Source: Terriglobia bacterium (GTDB lineage Bacteria > Acidobacteriota > Terriglobia > Terriglobales > Acidobacteriaceae). From it: a DNA stretch of 64,000 nt. A model generated the notes under the pieces. It had not been told where the DNA came from. It searched no databases and saw only the letters and a program-made list of their open reading frames with translations. The stretch spans positions 1-64,000 of the forward strand of contig JAIQGL010000032.1 in assembly GCA_020072585.1 (NCBI GenBank). Reading direction: 5' to 3'. The position numbers and the translations under genes were made by a program. Below are positions 43,767 to 51,986 of this stretch, piece by piece (the first letter of the stretch is position 1; each line of letters starts with the position of its first letter).

Positions 43767-44741
43767 CTAGTACTTGTGCAGCTTCCTGGCTTCCCTCACC
43801 ACATCTTCCACTTTTGGCAAAAAGAAATGCTCCAGCGGTGGAGAAAACGGCACAGGGGTATCGAGCGCGGTAATGCGCACGATGGGGCCGTCGAGATCGT
43901 CGAACGCTTCTTCATTGATGATGGCGGCAAGCTCGCCGGCCAGGCCGCCTGTCTTGGTGTCTTCGTGGAGAAGGATTACCTTGTTGGTCTTCTTCACTGT
44001 CTGGGTGATGGCTTCACGGTCGAGCGGACAGAGCGTGCGCAGATCAATGATTTCCAGTTCAATTCCCTCTTTGGCCAGAATGTCGGCGGCCTCCTGCGCA
44101 GTGTGGACCATCGCCGCATAAGTAATGATGCTCAGATCACGGCCTTCACGATGCACACGCGCCTTGCCGATCGGTACCGCATAGTCGCTGTCCGGCACTT
44201 CTTCTTTAATCCGGCGATAAAGAAATTTGTGTTCGAGGAAGAGCACAGGATTGTTGTCGCGAATGGCCGACTTGATCAGCCCCTTGGCATCACTGGGCGT
44301 GGCCGGAGCCACAACTTTCATGCCAGGAGTATGAACAAAGTGCATCTCCGGGTTCTGCGAGTGGAATGGGCCGCCGTGAACGCCGCCGCCGCAGGGCCCA
44401 CGCAGAACCAATGGAGCAGGTGCACCCCAGCGGTAATGCGACTTGGCCACCATGTTCACGATCTGGTTGAAGGCGCAACCGATGAAATCCATGAACTGGA
44501 ATTCAGCCACGGGGCGCAGGCCGGTCAAGGCCGCTCCAAACGCCGCGCCCACGATGGCGGACTCGGCGATGGGCGTATCAATCACACGCTGTGTGCCAAA
44601 GTGGTGGACAAAGCCGTCCGTGACTTTGAACGCGCCGCCGTAAATGCCGATGTCTTCGCCGATACAGAAGACGCTGGGATCGGACTCCATCTCTTCCCAG
44701 AGTCCCTGCCGGATTGCTTCGAGATACGTTGCTTGGGCCAT
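43767..44741 (-). CDS. 2-oxoacid dehydrogenase E1 component, beta subunit
   Basis: The 324-residue protein matches the transketolase-like beta subunit: EAIRQGLWEEMESDPSVFCIGEDIG, GLRPVAEFQFMDFI and LRTLCPLDREAI are typical, and the length is usual for the family (about 325). With the alpha subunit at 44969 it forms the alpha2beta2 thiamine-diphosphate enzyme that decarboxylates a 2-oxoacid. It is 228 bases downstream of the alpha gene. Branched-chain, pyruvate and acetoin substrates cannot be told apart from the sequence. Confidence 0.95.
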   Translation of the reverse strand: MAQATYLEAIRQGLWEEMESDPSVFCIGEDIGIYGGAFKVTDGFVHHFGTQRVIDTPIAESAIVGAAFGAALTGLRPVAEFQFMDFIGCAFNQIVNMVAKSHYRWGAPAPLVLRGPCGGGVHGGPFHSQNPEMHFVHTPGMKVVAPATPSDAKGLIKSAIRDNNPVLFLEHKFLYRRIKEEVPDSDYAVPIGKARVHREGRDLSIITYAAMVHTAQEAADILAKEGIELEIIDLRTLCPLDREAITQTVKKTNKVILLHEDTKTGGLAGELAAIINEEAFDDLDGPIVRITALDTPVPFSPPLEHFFLPKVEDVVREARKLHKY

Positions 44742-44785
44742 TTAGTTTCTCACCACTGATTTGCACTGATGACACTGATCAAACT

Positions 44786-44974
44786 CAGCAATTAGCAATA
44801 GCAACTAGCCAAAGCGCAACCGCAGATCAAACTCCTTACCACGGATGAACACGGATATCACGGATCAGTTCAGATTTCATCAAACCAGTTTTGAAAATTC
44901 GTAACATCCGTGTTTATCCGCGGTGAGGTTTTTGCTGTGGTTAATTGCCAATTGCTATTTGCTAGCTGCTACTT
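44786..44974. repeat. Repeat-filled spacer between E1 alpha and E1 beta genes
   Basis: Two repeat families are nested. AGCAATTAGCAA-type units are at 44786-44810 and 44941-44974. Between them is an inverted pair of the CACGGATGAACACGGAT type (44839-44868, with ACATCCGTGTTTATCCGCGG at 44904-44923). A reduced CACTGAT version is at 44758-44780. The right end overlaps the last codons of the E1 alpha gene. Confidence 0.7.
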
Positions 44975-46285
44975 GAAATGTATCGCCGCCTCCGTCTCTT
45001 TCAGCGTGCCTTCGCTTCGCTTCGCCTTTTTCGGAATGCCGTACTTTGGCTTGATCGTGTGGCAGCCGTCTTCGCAGAAGACACCTTCCGCGGCGGTATG
45101 TCCCTCAGGCATAGGAGAGTTCTCGGCAAACTCGCGCTCAGCGTCTATTTCTTTCTCTATGCCTGCAATCATTTCTTTGTCCTGCGCGGGCGTCAGCCAT
45201 TTTTTCTCCAGCAGATATTTTTGGAAGCGGTCAATGCAGTCGCGCTTACGCCAGAACTCGTGCATCTCTTTGGGGACGTAGGCCGCGGCGTCATGGATGG
45301 CGTGGCCCTTCATGCGCATCAGCTTGGCTTCGATCATGGTCGGGCCTTCGCCGCGGTGCGCGCGCTCCACCGCTTCATAGGTCGCATCGTAAACCTGGCA
45401 GGCGTCCGTGCCGTCAATGATCACGCCGGGCATGCCGTAGCCGATAGCGCGATTGGCCAGGTCTTTCACATTGACCTGATATTCCATAGGCGTGGAGTAG
45501 GCCCAGAGATTGCTTTCAATGATCAGCACCAGCCCCAGCTTGCGTACCGCGGCAAAGTTGATGCCTTCATAGCTCACGCCGGTGGATTGTCCGCCGTCGC
45601 CGATCCAGGTGAGGCAGGCAAGCTCTTTGCCCTGCAAACGCGCGCCGAGAGAGACGCCGGCCATCACCGGCAGCAGGTCGCCCAGCATGGAGATGGGGGA
45701 AACCATGTGGCGCTTCTCGATGTCGCCATAGTGCGAGGTGCCGTCTTTGCCGTGGGTCGGCGAGCCCGCCTTGGCCATGTATTGCATCATGATGTCGCGG
45801 GCGTGAAAGCCGCGGACCAGTTGCGCGCCCTGATTGCGGATCATGGGCGCAAACCAGTCGTCAGGCCCGAGCGCGTAAGCCGAGGCGCAGGAGCATGCTT
45901 CCTGTCCCAGACCAAAGTAAACGCCGCCGACAACCTTGCTCTGCTTGTAGAGATTTTCCAGCGCCACTTCCATGCGCCGGTTCATCACCATCCAACGGTA
46001 AAGTTCCAGGTGCTGGTCTTTGGTGAGGTACTTTGACTCGCGAATCGGCGGGACCGGCGTTGAGAGCTCGCCTTTGATTTCGTAATGGACTTCAGGGCCA
46101 TCGGTAACTTCGATGACCTCAAATTCCGGCTGCTCCAGCCGCCAGTCGGGGATGCCGTACTGGTTCACGCGGATTGCGGGAGCTTTGCCGGCAGGGCGGC
46201 CGTTGCCGGGTCTGCCGTTCGAAGACGCGCTCTTAACGGTCGGTTTGAGGCGGGAGTTCTTTTGGGTTTTGGTTTTCGTGGCCAT
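44969..46285 (-). CDS. 2-oxoacid dehydrogenase E1 component, alpha subunit
   Basis: The 438-residue protein has the thiamine-diphosphate motif GDGG..(about 24 residues)..N: GDGGQSTGVSYEGINFAAVR followed by LVLIIESN. Other family features are GLGQEACSCASAYALGPDDW and HGKDGTSHYGD. The C-terminal part carries a serine-rich-free regulatory loop region near HAIHDAAAYVPKEM. An Ala/Lys/Gly-rich N-terminal extension of about 45 residues precedes the conserved body. It is followed by the beta subunit gene. Confidence 0.95.
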   Translation of the reverse strand: MATKTKTQKNSRLKPTVKSASSNGRPGNGRPAGKAPAIRVNQYGIPDWRLEQPEFEVIEVTDGPEVHYEIKGELSTPVPPIRESKYLTKDQHLELYRWMVMNRRMEVALENLYKQSKVVGGVYFGLGQEACSCASAYALGPDDWFAPMIRNQGAQLVRGFHARDIMMQYMAKAGSPTHGKDGTSHYGDIEKRHMVSPISMLGDLLPVMAGVSLGARLQGKELACLTWIGDGGQSTGVSYEGINFAAVRKLGLVLIIESNLWAYSTPMEYQVNVKDLANRAIGYGMPGVIIDGTDACQVYDATYEAVERAHRGEGPTMIEAKLMRMKGHAIHDAAAYVPKEMHEFWRKRDCIDRFQKYLLEKKWLTPAQDKEMIAGIEKEIDAEREFAENSPMPEGHTAAEGVFCEDGCHTIKPKYGIPKKAKRSEGTLKETEAAIHFK

Positions 46286-46316
46286 ACGACAGGTAACAGT
46301 TTATACCTTTAAATCC

Positions 46317-46345
46317 ACCACGGAGAAACGGAGGCACGGAAAATC
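46317..46345. repeat. CACGGAGAAACGGAGGCACGG-type repeat
   Basis: A copy of the dispersed CACGGAG family lies just upstream of the E1 alpha gene. Degenerate relatives at 21346-21366 and 22133-22158 flank the DinB terminators. Confidence 0.55.
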
Positions 46346-46395
46346 AAAGGCTGACTACATTCAAATTGCCGGCAGCCTCTTGCAGGAGCGCGGAT

Positions 46396-46881
46396 TCAGG
46401 CAGCGGGTGTTTGTGGCTTCTGTTCTATCGGGGCTTTGTCTTTTCCCGCCGTGCGCCTGGCCTCGCATGCCTTGCGGATCTTTTCGTAACGTTTTTCCAG
46501 CTCATCCAGCTCTTCGTCCGAAAGCTTCTGGATATCGATGAGGTCGTCGCTGGCCGGATGATGCGAACGGATCAGCTCGTCCAGCTTCAGGTGCAGCGCC
46601 TTGGCATCACGGTTCTGCGTGTTCTGGATGAGAAACACTACCAGGAACGTAACGATGGTGGTGCCGGTATTGATGATGAGTTGCCAGGTATCAGAATAAT
46701 GGAAGTACGGGCCGCTCACGGCCCACAAGAGCAACACTAACACCGCCACAAAAAACACCGACGGATGCCCCACGACCTGCGCTGTGCTGCTGGCAAAACG
46801 GCTGAACCAGAGGTTGAGGCCGGCGGATTTGCGGACTTGTTCATGCGCTTTGACGTAAGGTATGCGATGTTCGGCGGGCAT
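46396..46881 (-). CDS. Low-affinity iron permease-like membrane protein
   Basis: The 161-residue protein has two membrane helices (about 40-58 and 70-92) and the family features NLWFSRFASSTAQVVGHPSVF, SDTWQLIINTGTTIVTFLVVFLIQNTQNRDAKAL (quoted in parts), followed by a cytoplasmic acidic coiled region. It matches the small bacterial proteins named after yeast Fet4; iron transport by bacterial members is unproven. Nothing nearby points to iron uptake. Confidence 0.87.
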   Translation of the reverse strand: MPAEHRIPYVKAHEQVRKSAGLNLWFSRFASSTAQVVGHPSVFFVAVLVLLLWAVSGPYFHYSDTWQLIINTGTTIVTFLVVFLIQNTQNRDAKALHLKLDELIRSHHPASDDLIDIQKLSDEELDELEKRYEKIRKACEARRTAGKDKAPIEQKPQTPAA

Positions 46882-46925
46882 AGCTGATAGGTAGGATGAA
46901 AGTTGCCGCCACGGAGTTTGTGCGA

Positions 46926-47756
46926 TCAGACGAGAAAGATGTCTTTTTCGCCGGCCAGCTTGCGAATTTCTTCCGGCGCGCGGGCCGGTGTGTCCTGATT
47001 TGCTGGGGCGTCTTCATCGGCGGGAGGGGCGGGTGCGGAAGCCAGCAGCGCGTCCAGCGAATCCAGCCAGAGCGTCTGCGCTTCAAACACGCGTCCGAAA
47101 TTGCGCGCCACCTGCTGCGCCAGATCGTCGAGCGACGGCAGCGCGCGGCCGCGACTGAGATGGCCCTGCACCATCTCCTGCTCCAGTGACGTCACCGGCT
47201 TGTCAGAGATCCCGCAAGGAACGATCAGCTTGAAATAGTCAAGATCGGTAGTCACGTTCAGAGCAAAGCCATGCGAGGTGACGGCCCGGGAGATGTGCAC
47301 GCCGATGGCGGCGATTTTTCCCGGGACTTCATTCTGCGTCCAGACACCGGTGAGGCCGGGGATGCGCTCCGTGACCACGCCCAGATCGCCGCAGGTGCGG
47401 ATGAGCGTTTCTTCCAGCTTGCGCACAAAATCCACGGCGCCGATGCGCGGCTCAAACGCGCGCAGATCAAAGATGGGATAGCTGACCAGCTGGCCGGGAC
47501 CGTGAAAGGTTACGTCGCCGCCGCGATTGGTCTCATGCAGCTCAACGCCATTGGCGGCGAGGAATTCCCGCGAGGCGACAATGTTCTGCGCGCCGGCATT
47601 GCGCCCCAGGGTAATGACCGGAGGGTGTTCCAATAAGAGCAGGGTATGCGTGATCCGCTTGTCCTTCACCAGTTGAACAAGCGTCTGCTGTAGTTCCAGT
47701 GCGATGGAGTAATCCACACGGCCCAGATAGAGAACGTTGATCACGCGGAGAGGCAT
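46926..47756 (-). CDS. lipB: Octanoyl-(acyl-carrier-protein) lipoyltransferase
   Basis: LipB moves octanoate from acyl-carrier protein to lipoyl domains, starting lipoate synthesis. The 276-residue protein has GGGDVTFHGPGQLV-type (NRGGDVTFHGPGQLVSYPI), GKIAAIGVHISRAVTSHGFALNV (catalytic Lys in GKIAA) and VPCGISDKPVTSLEQE (catalytic Cys). It has a C-terminal Pro/Ala-rich tail of about 50 residues beyond the usual length. It sits beside the E1 and lpdA genes, whose E2 partner is its substrate. lipA is not in the window. Confidence 0.95.
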   Translation of the reverse strand: MPLRVINVLYLGRVDYSIALELQQTLVQLVKDKRITHTLLLLEHPPVITLGRNAGAQNIVASREFLAANGVELHETNRGGDVTFHGPGQLVSYPIFDLRAFEPRIGAVDFVRKLEETLIRTCGDLGVVTERIPGLTGVWTQNEVPGKIAAIGVHISRAVTSHGFALNVTTDLDYFKLIVPCGISDKPVTSLEQEMVQGHLSRGRALPSLDDLAQQVARNFGRVFEAQTLWLDSLDALLASAPAPPADEDAPANQDTPARAPEEIRKLAGEKDIFLV

Positions 47757-47799
47757 ACCCTCATTTTATGCCAGGAAGAGCCTGAAGACAGCGGACAGA

Positions 47800-48183
47800 T
47801 TAGGGGCTGCTTTCGGTTGCGAGATAGTTGTCCACCAGCCAAGCAGAGAAGTCATCGTCAGCTGCTCGGGGCAAAGCCACGCTCCAGATGCCGTTTTCAG
47901 CAGCGCGCAGACCTACCTGGCCCTCGCGCGAGCTGCCTTTCTCGCCTACCCAGACCACCATAAACCGCGCCCGCATGTTGCCGCATTGCAGTCCGACGAT
48001 GAATCCGCGCTCCAGTGCCGCGGTCACGCCATAGAGACGCGCTCCGCTGGTGGCAATGTTGAGGGTCTTCACGTTCTGGGAAAATACCTTGCCATCGCTG
48101 CCCAGGCCCCAGAGCCTGACAGAGATAGGTATAGTGACTCGTCTTTCACGGCGTACCGTCATTACATCCAAATCATAGGCCAA
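47800..48183 (-). CDS. PilZ-domain protein
   Basis: The 127-residue protein has the PilZ features RRERRVTIPISVRLWG near 11-26 and a later NIATSGARLYG (the DxSxxG-type motif with Asn-Ile-Ala-Thr-Ser-Gly). PilZ domains bind cyclic di-GMP. The HD-GYP protein at 26318 could work in the same signalling network, though that is far away. It is a single-domain protein of unknown target. Confidence 0.85.
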   Translation of the reverse strand: MAYDLDVMTVRRERRVTIPISVRLWGLGSDGKVFSQNVKTLNIATSGARLYGVTAALERGFIVGLQCGNMRARFMVVWVGEKGSSREGQVGLRAAENGIWSVALPRAADDDFSAWLVDNYLATESSP

Positions 48184-48281
48184 CCGAAATACCTGCGTCC
48201 AAGAAATTGTTACCTAGGACCATCACGGTGGTAACAAGAAAGCTCTAACATTAAAGGCAGCTAAGACGTTTTGGACGTGGT

Positions 48282-49061
48282 TCAGGCTGGGACAAAACGT
48301 GTTAAATCAGAGAGATTAGCGCCGGTGCCGTCAGGGGTGAAACCGAGTTGTTCACTGGGCTGGTTCGCACGATTGACCCAGAAAGTTGGGTAGCCGAACT
48401 TCTTTGCTCCCACAGCATCCCATCCGGCAAAGGCGGCGAACACCATTTCCTGTTTTTTCAGTTTGAGAATGTCAACGCCCATCTGGTAGGCCCGTGGATC
48501 GGGCTTGAAGGCGCTGACCGCATCGGTGCTCAGAAGATGATCAAACATGCCATCCAGGCCAGAGTTGCTAATACCGGCTTGCAGCATTTTCACCGTGAAA
48601 TTGGAGAGGAAGGCCAGACGCAGGCCCGCTTTGCGGAATGCCTTTAACGCGTCCAACACATCAGGATAGGCTTTCAGCTGAAGGTAAGCGCCCATCAGCC
48701 GGTCGCGCTTGTCTGGCGTAAGCTCCAGCTTAAGCGATGTGGCGGCAAAGTTCAGCGCATCCTGCGTGACCAGCCAGAAATCCTTGTAGTCGCCCATGCT
48801 GTTGCGCAACCACGTGTACTCAAATTGCCGGGTGCGCCAGGCATTGCTCAGTTCCGGCCCCTTGCCGGGGAAAAGTTCTTCCGCAAGAGCAAACACTGGT
48901 CGCGGATCAAAGACCGGAAAGGCGTCAAACAAGACCGCTTTGGGTTTCACTGGCAAGGCCAGTAATGGAGTGGCACCGGCAAGAGCTGCGCCCGCAGCCA
49001 GGCCCGACAGGATGATGAATTCGCGACGCGTGGTGGACAAGACTCTCCCCTCGAAAGACAA
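48282..49061 (-). CDS. Haloacid dehalogenase type II-like HAD hydrolase with Tat-like signal
   Basis: The 259-residue protein begins with a twin-arginine-like motif (STTRREFIILSGLAAGAALAG), so it is probably exported. The HAD body has motif I as VLFDAFPVFDPRP (Asp nucleophile), motif II as LAFLSNFT, motif III as SAFKPDPRAYQMG and motif IV as FAAFAGWDAVGAKKFG. The overall layout and length fit L-2-haloacid dehalogenases, but the substrate is not certain. Exported HADs of this kind are unusual. It is 48 bases from the small YHS gene on the same strand. Confidence 0.87.
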   Translation of the reverse strand: MSFEGRVLSTTRREFIILSGLAAGAALAGATPLLALPVKPKAVLFDAFPVFDPRPVFALAEELFPGKGPELSNAWRTRQFEYTWLRNSMGDYKDFWLVTQDALNFAATSLKLELTPDKRDRLMGAYLQLKAYPDVLDALKAFRKAGLRLAFLSNFTVKMLQAGISNSGLDGMFDHLLSTDAVSAFKPDPRAYQMGVDILKLKKQEMVFAAFAGWDAVGAKKFGYPTFWVNRANQPSEQLGFTPDGTGANLSDLTRFVPA

Positions 49062-49109
49062 GCTGTCTGGAGCAACTAAACAGCTTACCTCAAGAGTGCC
49101 TGCTCCAGC

Positions 49110-49283
49110 TCAGCTGGCTACCCGCTCTTCGTCACTCATATCATCCATGTAGCTTCCGGGATCGCGTTCAAACTTACGCTGACAGTCAAGCGAGCAGAAA
49201 TAGAGTGTTTCTGACTGATAGTCATGGCTGGCGGCAGCGTCGGCAATGGAGATTTCCATTTTGCAAACAGGATCGATAGGCAT
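49110..49283 (-). CDS. Small YHS-domain protein (57 aa)
   Basis: Reading from an ATG at 49283 gives MPIDPVCKMEISIADAAASH followed by a stretch ending FCSLDCQRKFERDPGSYM. DPVCxM with Cys7, then FCSxxC (Cys30, Cys34) and the F..DP.Y end are the hallmark of YHS domains, which bind metal in copper-handling proteins and others. The stop is at 49110. An AGAGGG ribosome site lies 9 bases before the start. A protein this short is easily missed in automatic annotation. Partner genes are not apparent. Confidence 0.85.
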   Translation of the reverse strand: MPIDPVCKMEISIADAAASHDYQSETLYFCSLDCQRKFERDPGSYMDDMSDEERVAS

Positions 49284-49628
49284 TGGCAGGTTCCCTCTGT
49301 AAGTTATGATACGAAATCAAGAGGAAATGTTTCCTGAAAGCAGCTAGCAATTAGCAAATGGCAATTGGCCCAGCTAAAGACGGGGTTGACTTTCTATGCG
49401 ATCCCGAATCCGCTAAGCCCTACAGGCGAGAAAAATTTAGCCGCGAATTAACACGAATCAGAAAAGAGAAATAACTACGCGAATTGTTTCCTTTTCATGG
49501 AAGGCAGATGTATCCCCTGAAGATGAAACGACAACTGCTTGCCCATCGACTCGTATCGCCGTTGCTGTAACCCCAAAGACCGTCGTGGGCATAGGGTTCC
49601 CTCGCTCCGTTTCGGGATTTTGGAAATC
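49284..49628. repeat. Gene-free spacer made mostly of dispersed repeats
   Basis: This stretch holds an AGCAATTAGCAAATGGCAATTGG unit (49341-49369), a CCGCGAATTAACACGAAT half-unit (49436-49460) and REP-like copy 3 (49591-49618, orientation as copy 2), which lies just past the lpdA stop. I see no gene in it. Confidence 0.65.
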
Positions 49629-51047
49629 TTACGCGTTGATCGCCTTGCCCTCCACGGCACTGAAAGCATCAAGCATGCCCTCTGAAACCGTTGGGTGTGC
49701 GTGGATGGTAAACATCATGTCCTCCACCGTGGCCTCAAGCTCCAGGGCTGTTACGGCTTCCGCAACCAACTCCGTTGCCAGCGGCCCGATGATGTGCACG
49801 CCCAGAATCTCTCCGTACTTTGCGTCGGATACAACCTTGATGAAGCCCTCATGGTTGTTAATGATGGTGGCCTTGGAGTTCGCCGTGAACGGGAACTTGC
49901 CGACCTTCACCTGATGACCTGCTTCCTTGGCTTTGGTTTCTGTCAGCCCAACGCTGCCGATCTGCGGTTCACAGTAAGTGCAGCCGGGAATGCGGTTCTT
50001 GTTCACCGGTTTGGCCGGCTTGCCGGCGATGTGGGTGACCGCCACGATTCCAGACATTCCGCCTACATGGGCAAGCTGCGGCATTCCAGCAACGATGTCG
50101 CCGATAGCGTAAATGCCCTTTTCGCCGGTCTCCATCCATTCGTTCACCTGGACAAAGCCTCGCTCCACCCTGATGTTCGGTGTCTTCTCCAGGCCGATGC
50201 CCTCCGTGTTCGGCCCGCGGCCCACTGCTACCAGCACTTTCTCCGCTTCCAGCTTTTGTGTGGCTTCGCCATTCGGCGTGAAGCTTACGACTACGCCGTC
50301 TTTCGTCTTCTCCACCTTTTCAACCTTGGTATTGACGAAGCAGTTGATGCCCTTCTTCTTGAACGAGCGCAGCAGTTCTTTGCTGACATCTTCATCTTCC
50401 ACGGGTACAAGGCGCGGCAGCATCTCAATGACCGTGACCTCGGCGCCGAAGGAGCGATAGATGGAAGCAAACTCCACACCGACAGCACCGGAGCCGATGA
50501 TGATCATCGATTTAGGCAGGACGGGCAGGCTCAGAACTTCAATATTTGTGAGAATGCGATCGTCAGCTTTCAGTCCGGGCAGCATGCGCGCAAAAGAACC
50601 AGTGGCCAGGATAATGTTCTTCGCCTGTACCTGGCTGGCGCCCTTGCCTTCCACCTGAATGGTGTGCACGCCATTTTTAGCAGGCCCAGTGAGGCGTCCA
50701 AAGCCGAGTACGCGGTCGACCTTGTTCTTTCGGACGAGAAAATCCAGGCCCTTGGTGTGCTTGGCGACAATCTTGTTCTTTCGGTCCTGAATGTTTTTCC
50801 AGTTCAGCTTGCCTGCGCCCAGGCCGTCAATGCCGTACTCTTCGGCAGCCTTGAGATGGTCATAGACCTCCGCATTGAACAGAAGCGCCTTAGTAGGGAT
50901 GCAGCCAACGTGCAGGCACGTGCCGCCGAGCTTGTCTTCTTTTTCAATCAGGCAGGTCTTCAGTCCAAGCTGGCCGGCGCGGAACGCGGCTGAGTATCCG
51001 CCGGGTCCACCGCCGATAATGGCAACGTCATAAATCGTATCTGGCAA
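49629..51047 (-). CDS. lpdA: Dihydrolipoyl dehydrogenase
   Basis: The 472-residue E3 flavoprotein reoxidises dihydrolipoamide with NAD+. It begins YDVAIIGGGPGGYSAAFRAG (FAD site) and carries the redox-active disulfide in GGTCLHVGCIPTKAL. NAD-binding is at MIIIGSGAVGVEFASIYRSF, and the C-terminal HAHPTVSEGMLDAF contains the catalytic His. The TTG at 51047, preceded by AGAGGGAG seven bases away, gives the usual length; the open frame extends to 51125 without a better start. It completes the dehydrogenase set. Confidence 0.95.
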   Translation of the reverse strand: MPDTIYDVAIIGGGPGGYSAAFRAGQLGLKTCLIEKEDKLGGTCLHVGCIPTKALLFNAEVYDHLKAAEEYGIDGLGAGKLNWKNIQDRKNKIVAKHTKGLDFLVRKNKVDRVLGFGRLTGPAKNGVHTIQVEGKGASQVQAKNIILATGSFARMLPGLKADDRILTNIEVLSLPVLPKSMIIIGSGAVGVEFASIYRSFGAEVTVIEMLPRLVPVEDEDVSKELLRSFKKKGINCFVNTKVEKVEKTKDGVVVSFTPNGEATQKLEAEKVLVAVGRGPNTEGIGLEKTPNIRVERGFVQVNEWMETGEKGIYAIGDIVAGMPQLAHVGGMSGIVAVTHIAGKPAKPVNKNRIPGCTYCEPQIGSVGLTETKAKEAGHQVKVGKFPFTANSKATIINNHEGFIKVVSDAKYGEILGVHIIGPLATELVAEAVTALELEATVEDMMFTIHAHPTVSEGMLDAFSAVEGKAINA

Positions 51048-51288
51048 AGTAGTGCTCCCTCTTTGTTGGAAAAATCTCTCTCTTTGACCGAGCAGGCAAA
51101 CAAGTGATTGTAAAGCACTCAGCACATTGCAGTCAGCATTCAGGGGTCGGATATTGAAAACAAAAGCGTCCTAAACGCCGTGCCAGCTCTGGATTTTCCC
51201 GCAAACATTGGATAATTCTGAGGTGCATAAGGATTCGCCGACGAGTTGCAGCTCTGGCCAACCAAGCCCTGTTACTTTCTTGCTTTTG

Positions 51289-51855
51289 CTATTTCTGTGC
51301 TTTGCGGCGGGACCGCTGTTTGGCTGAAATCGAGCGGATAATGAGCTTTCCCTTCCCACTTGCCGGCAGCGGAGTGGGAGCCTGGGAGATAGCCGCGGCA
51401 ATGAGGGCCTGGACGTGGGGATTGGACAATGTTTTGGCCGATTCGATGCGTATGAAGCGATTCTGGCTTCCAGAACCGAGCAGCAGCTTATGCGGGTCAG
51501 GAACGTCCGCCCCGCGATAGAACGATAGCCCGACACCACTTGCCCCAGCGGCAATGGAAACAATGCAGTCAGACGGACGCTCGCTTGCGCAATAGCCAAT
51601 GACAAAAAAGTTGTAATTGTCATAGACCAGTTCGTGGGCTGAGGGCATCCGTTGGCGAAGTACTTTGCGCACAGCGCGAATCAACGCCTGATGATCGGGC
51701 TGGAATTTGCCGATAAAATCGGCGAGCTGCTTTTCAGCGCCAGCAGCTGTCACTGGTTTTGCAGCCGCGTTCGCTCCAGGTTTTGCACCAGATTTTTTCC
51801 CAGCTGATTTGGCCGTGCCCGCCTTTTTCGCTCCTGTTTTCAATTGGCCTCTCAT
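51289..51855 (-). CDS. DUF1801 domain protein with basic N-terminal tail
   Basis: 188 residues from the ATG at 51855 (a TTG at 51951 would add 32). The N-terminus is Lys/Ala-rich to about 45 (TGAKKAGTAKSAGKKSGAK), then DUF1801-like: LADFIGKFQPDHQALIRAVR, DNYNFFVIGYCASERPSDC and LSFYRGADVPDPHKLLLGSG. Its function is unknown. The tail may bind nucleic acid. It is divergent from the sensor-like gene at 51987. Confidence 0.82.
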   Translation of the reverse strand: MRGQLKTGAKKAGTAKSAGKKSGAKPGANAAAKPVTAAGAEKQLADFIGKFQPDHQALIRAVRKVLRQRMPSAHELVYDNYNFFVIGYCASERPSDCIVSIAAGASGVGLSFYRGADVPDPHKLLLGSGSQNRFIRIESAKTLSNPHVQALIAAAISQAPTPLPASGKGKLIIRSISAKQRSRRKAQK

Positions 51856-51986
51856 GGTGACTGTATCCCGAAGCGCTAGGAGATCCAGACCAGCCGATTT
51901 TAGTCCAGTCTTGAGATCTCTGGCCGGAGCAAGACTTTTCTTTTTTGGCAATCCGGCAGACCATACTGTGCTAGCCTTGGCTCGCT

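Noticed and set aside
44978-46036. 352-residue open frame antisense to the E1 alpha gene
   Set aside because: It is a shadow of a clear dehydrogenase subunit and lacks any recognisable motif.
49695-50993. 432-residue open frame antisense to lpdA
   Set aside because: It is a shadow of the dihydrolipoyl dehydrogenase gene, with no coherent domain.
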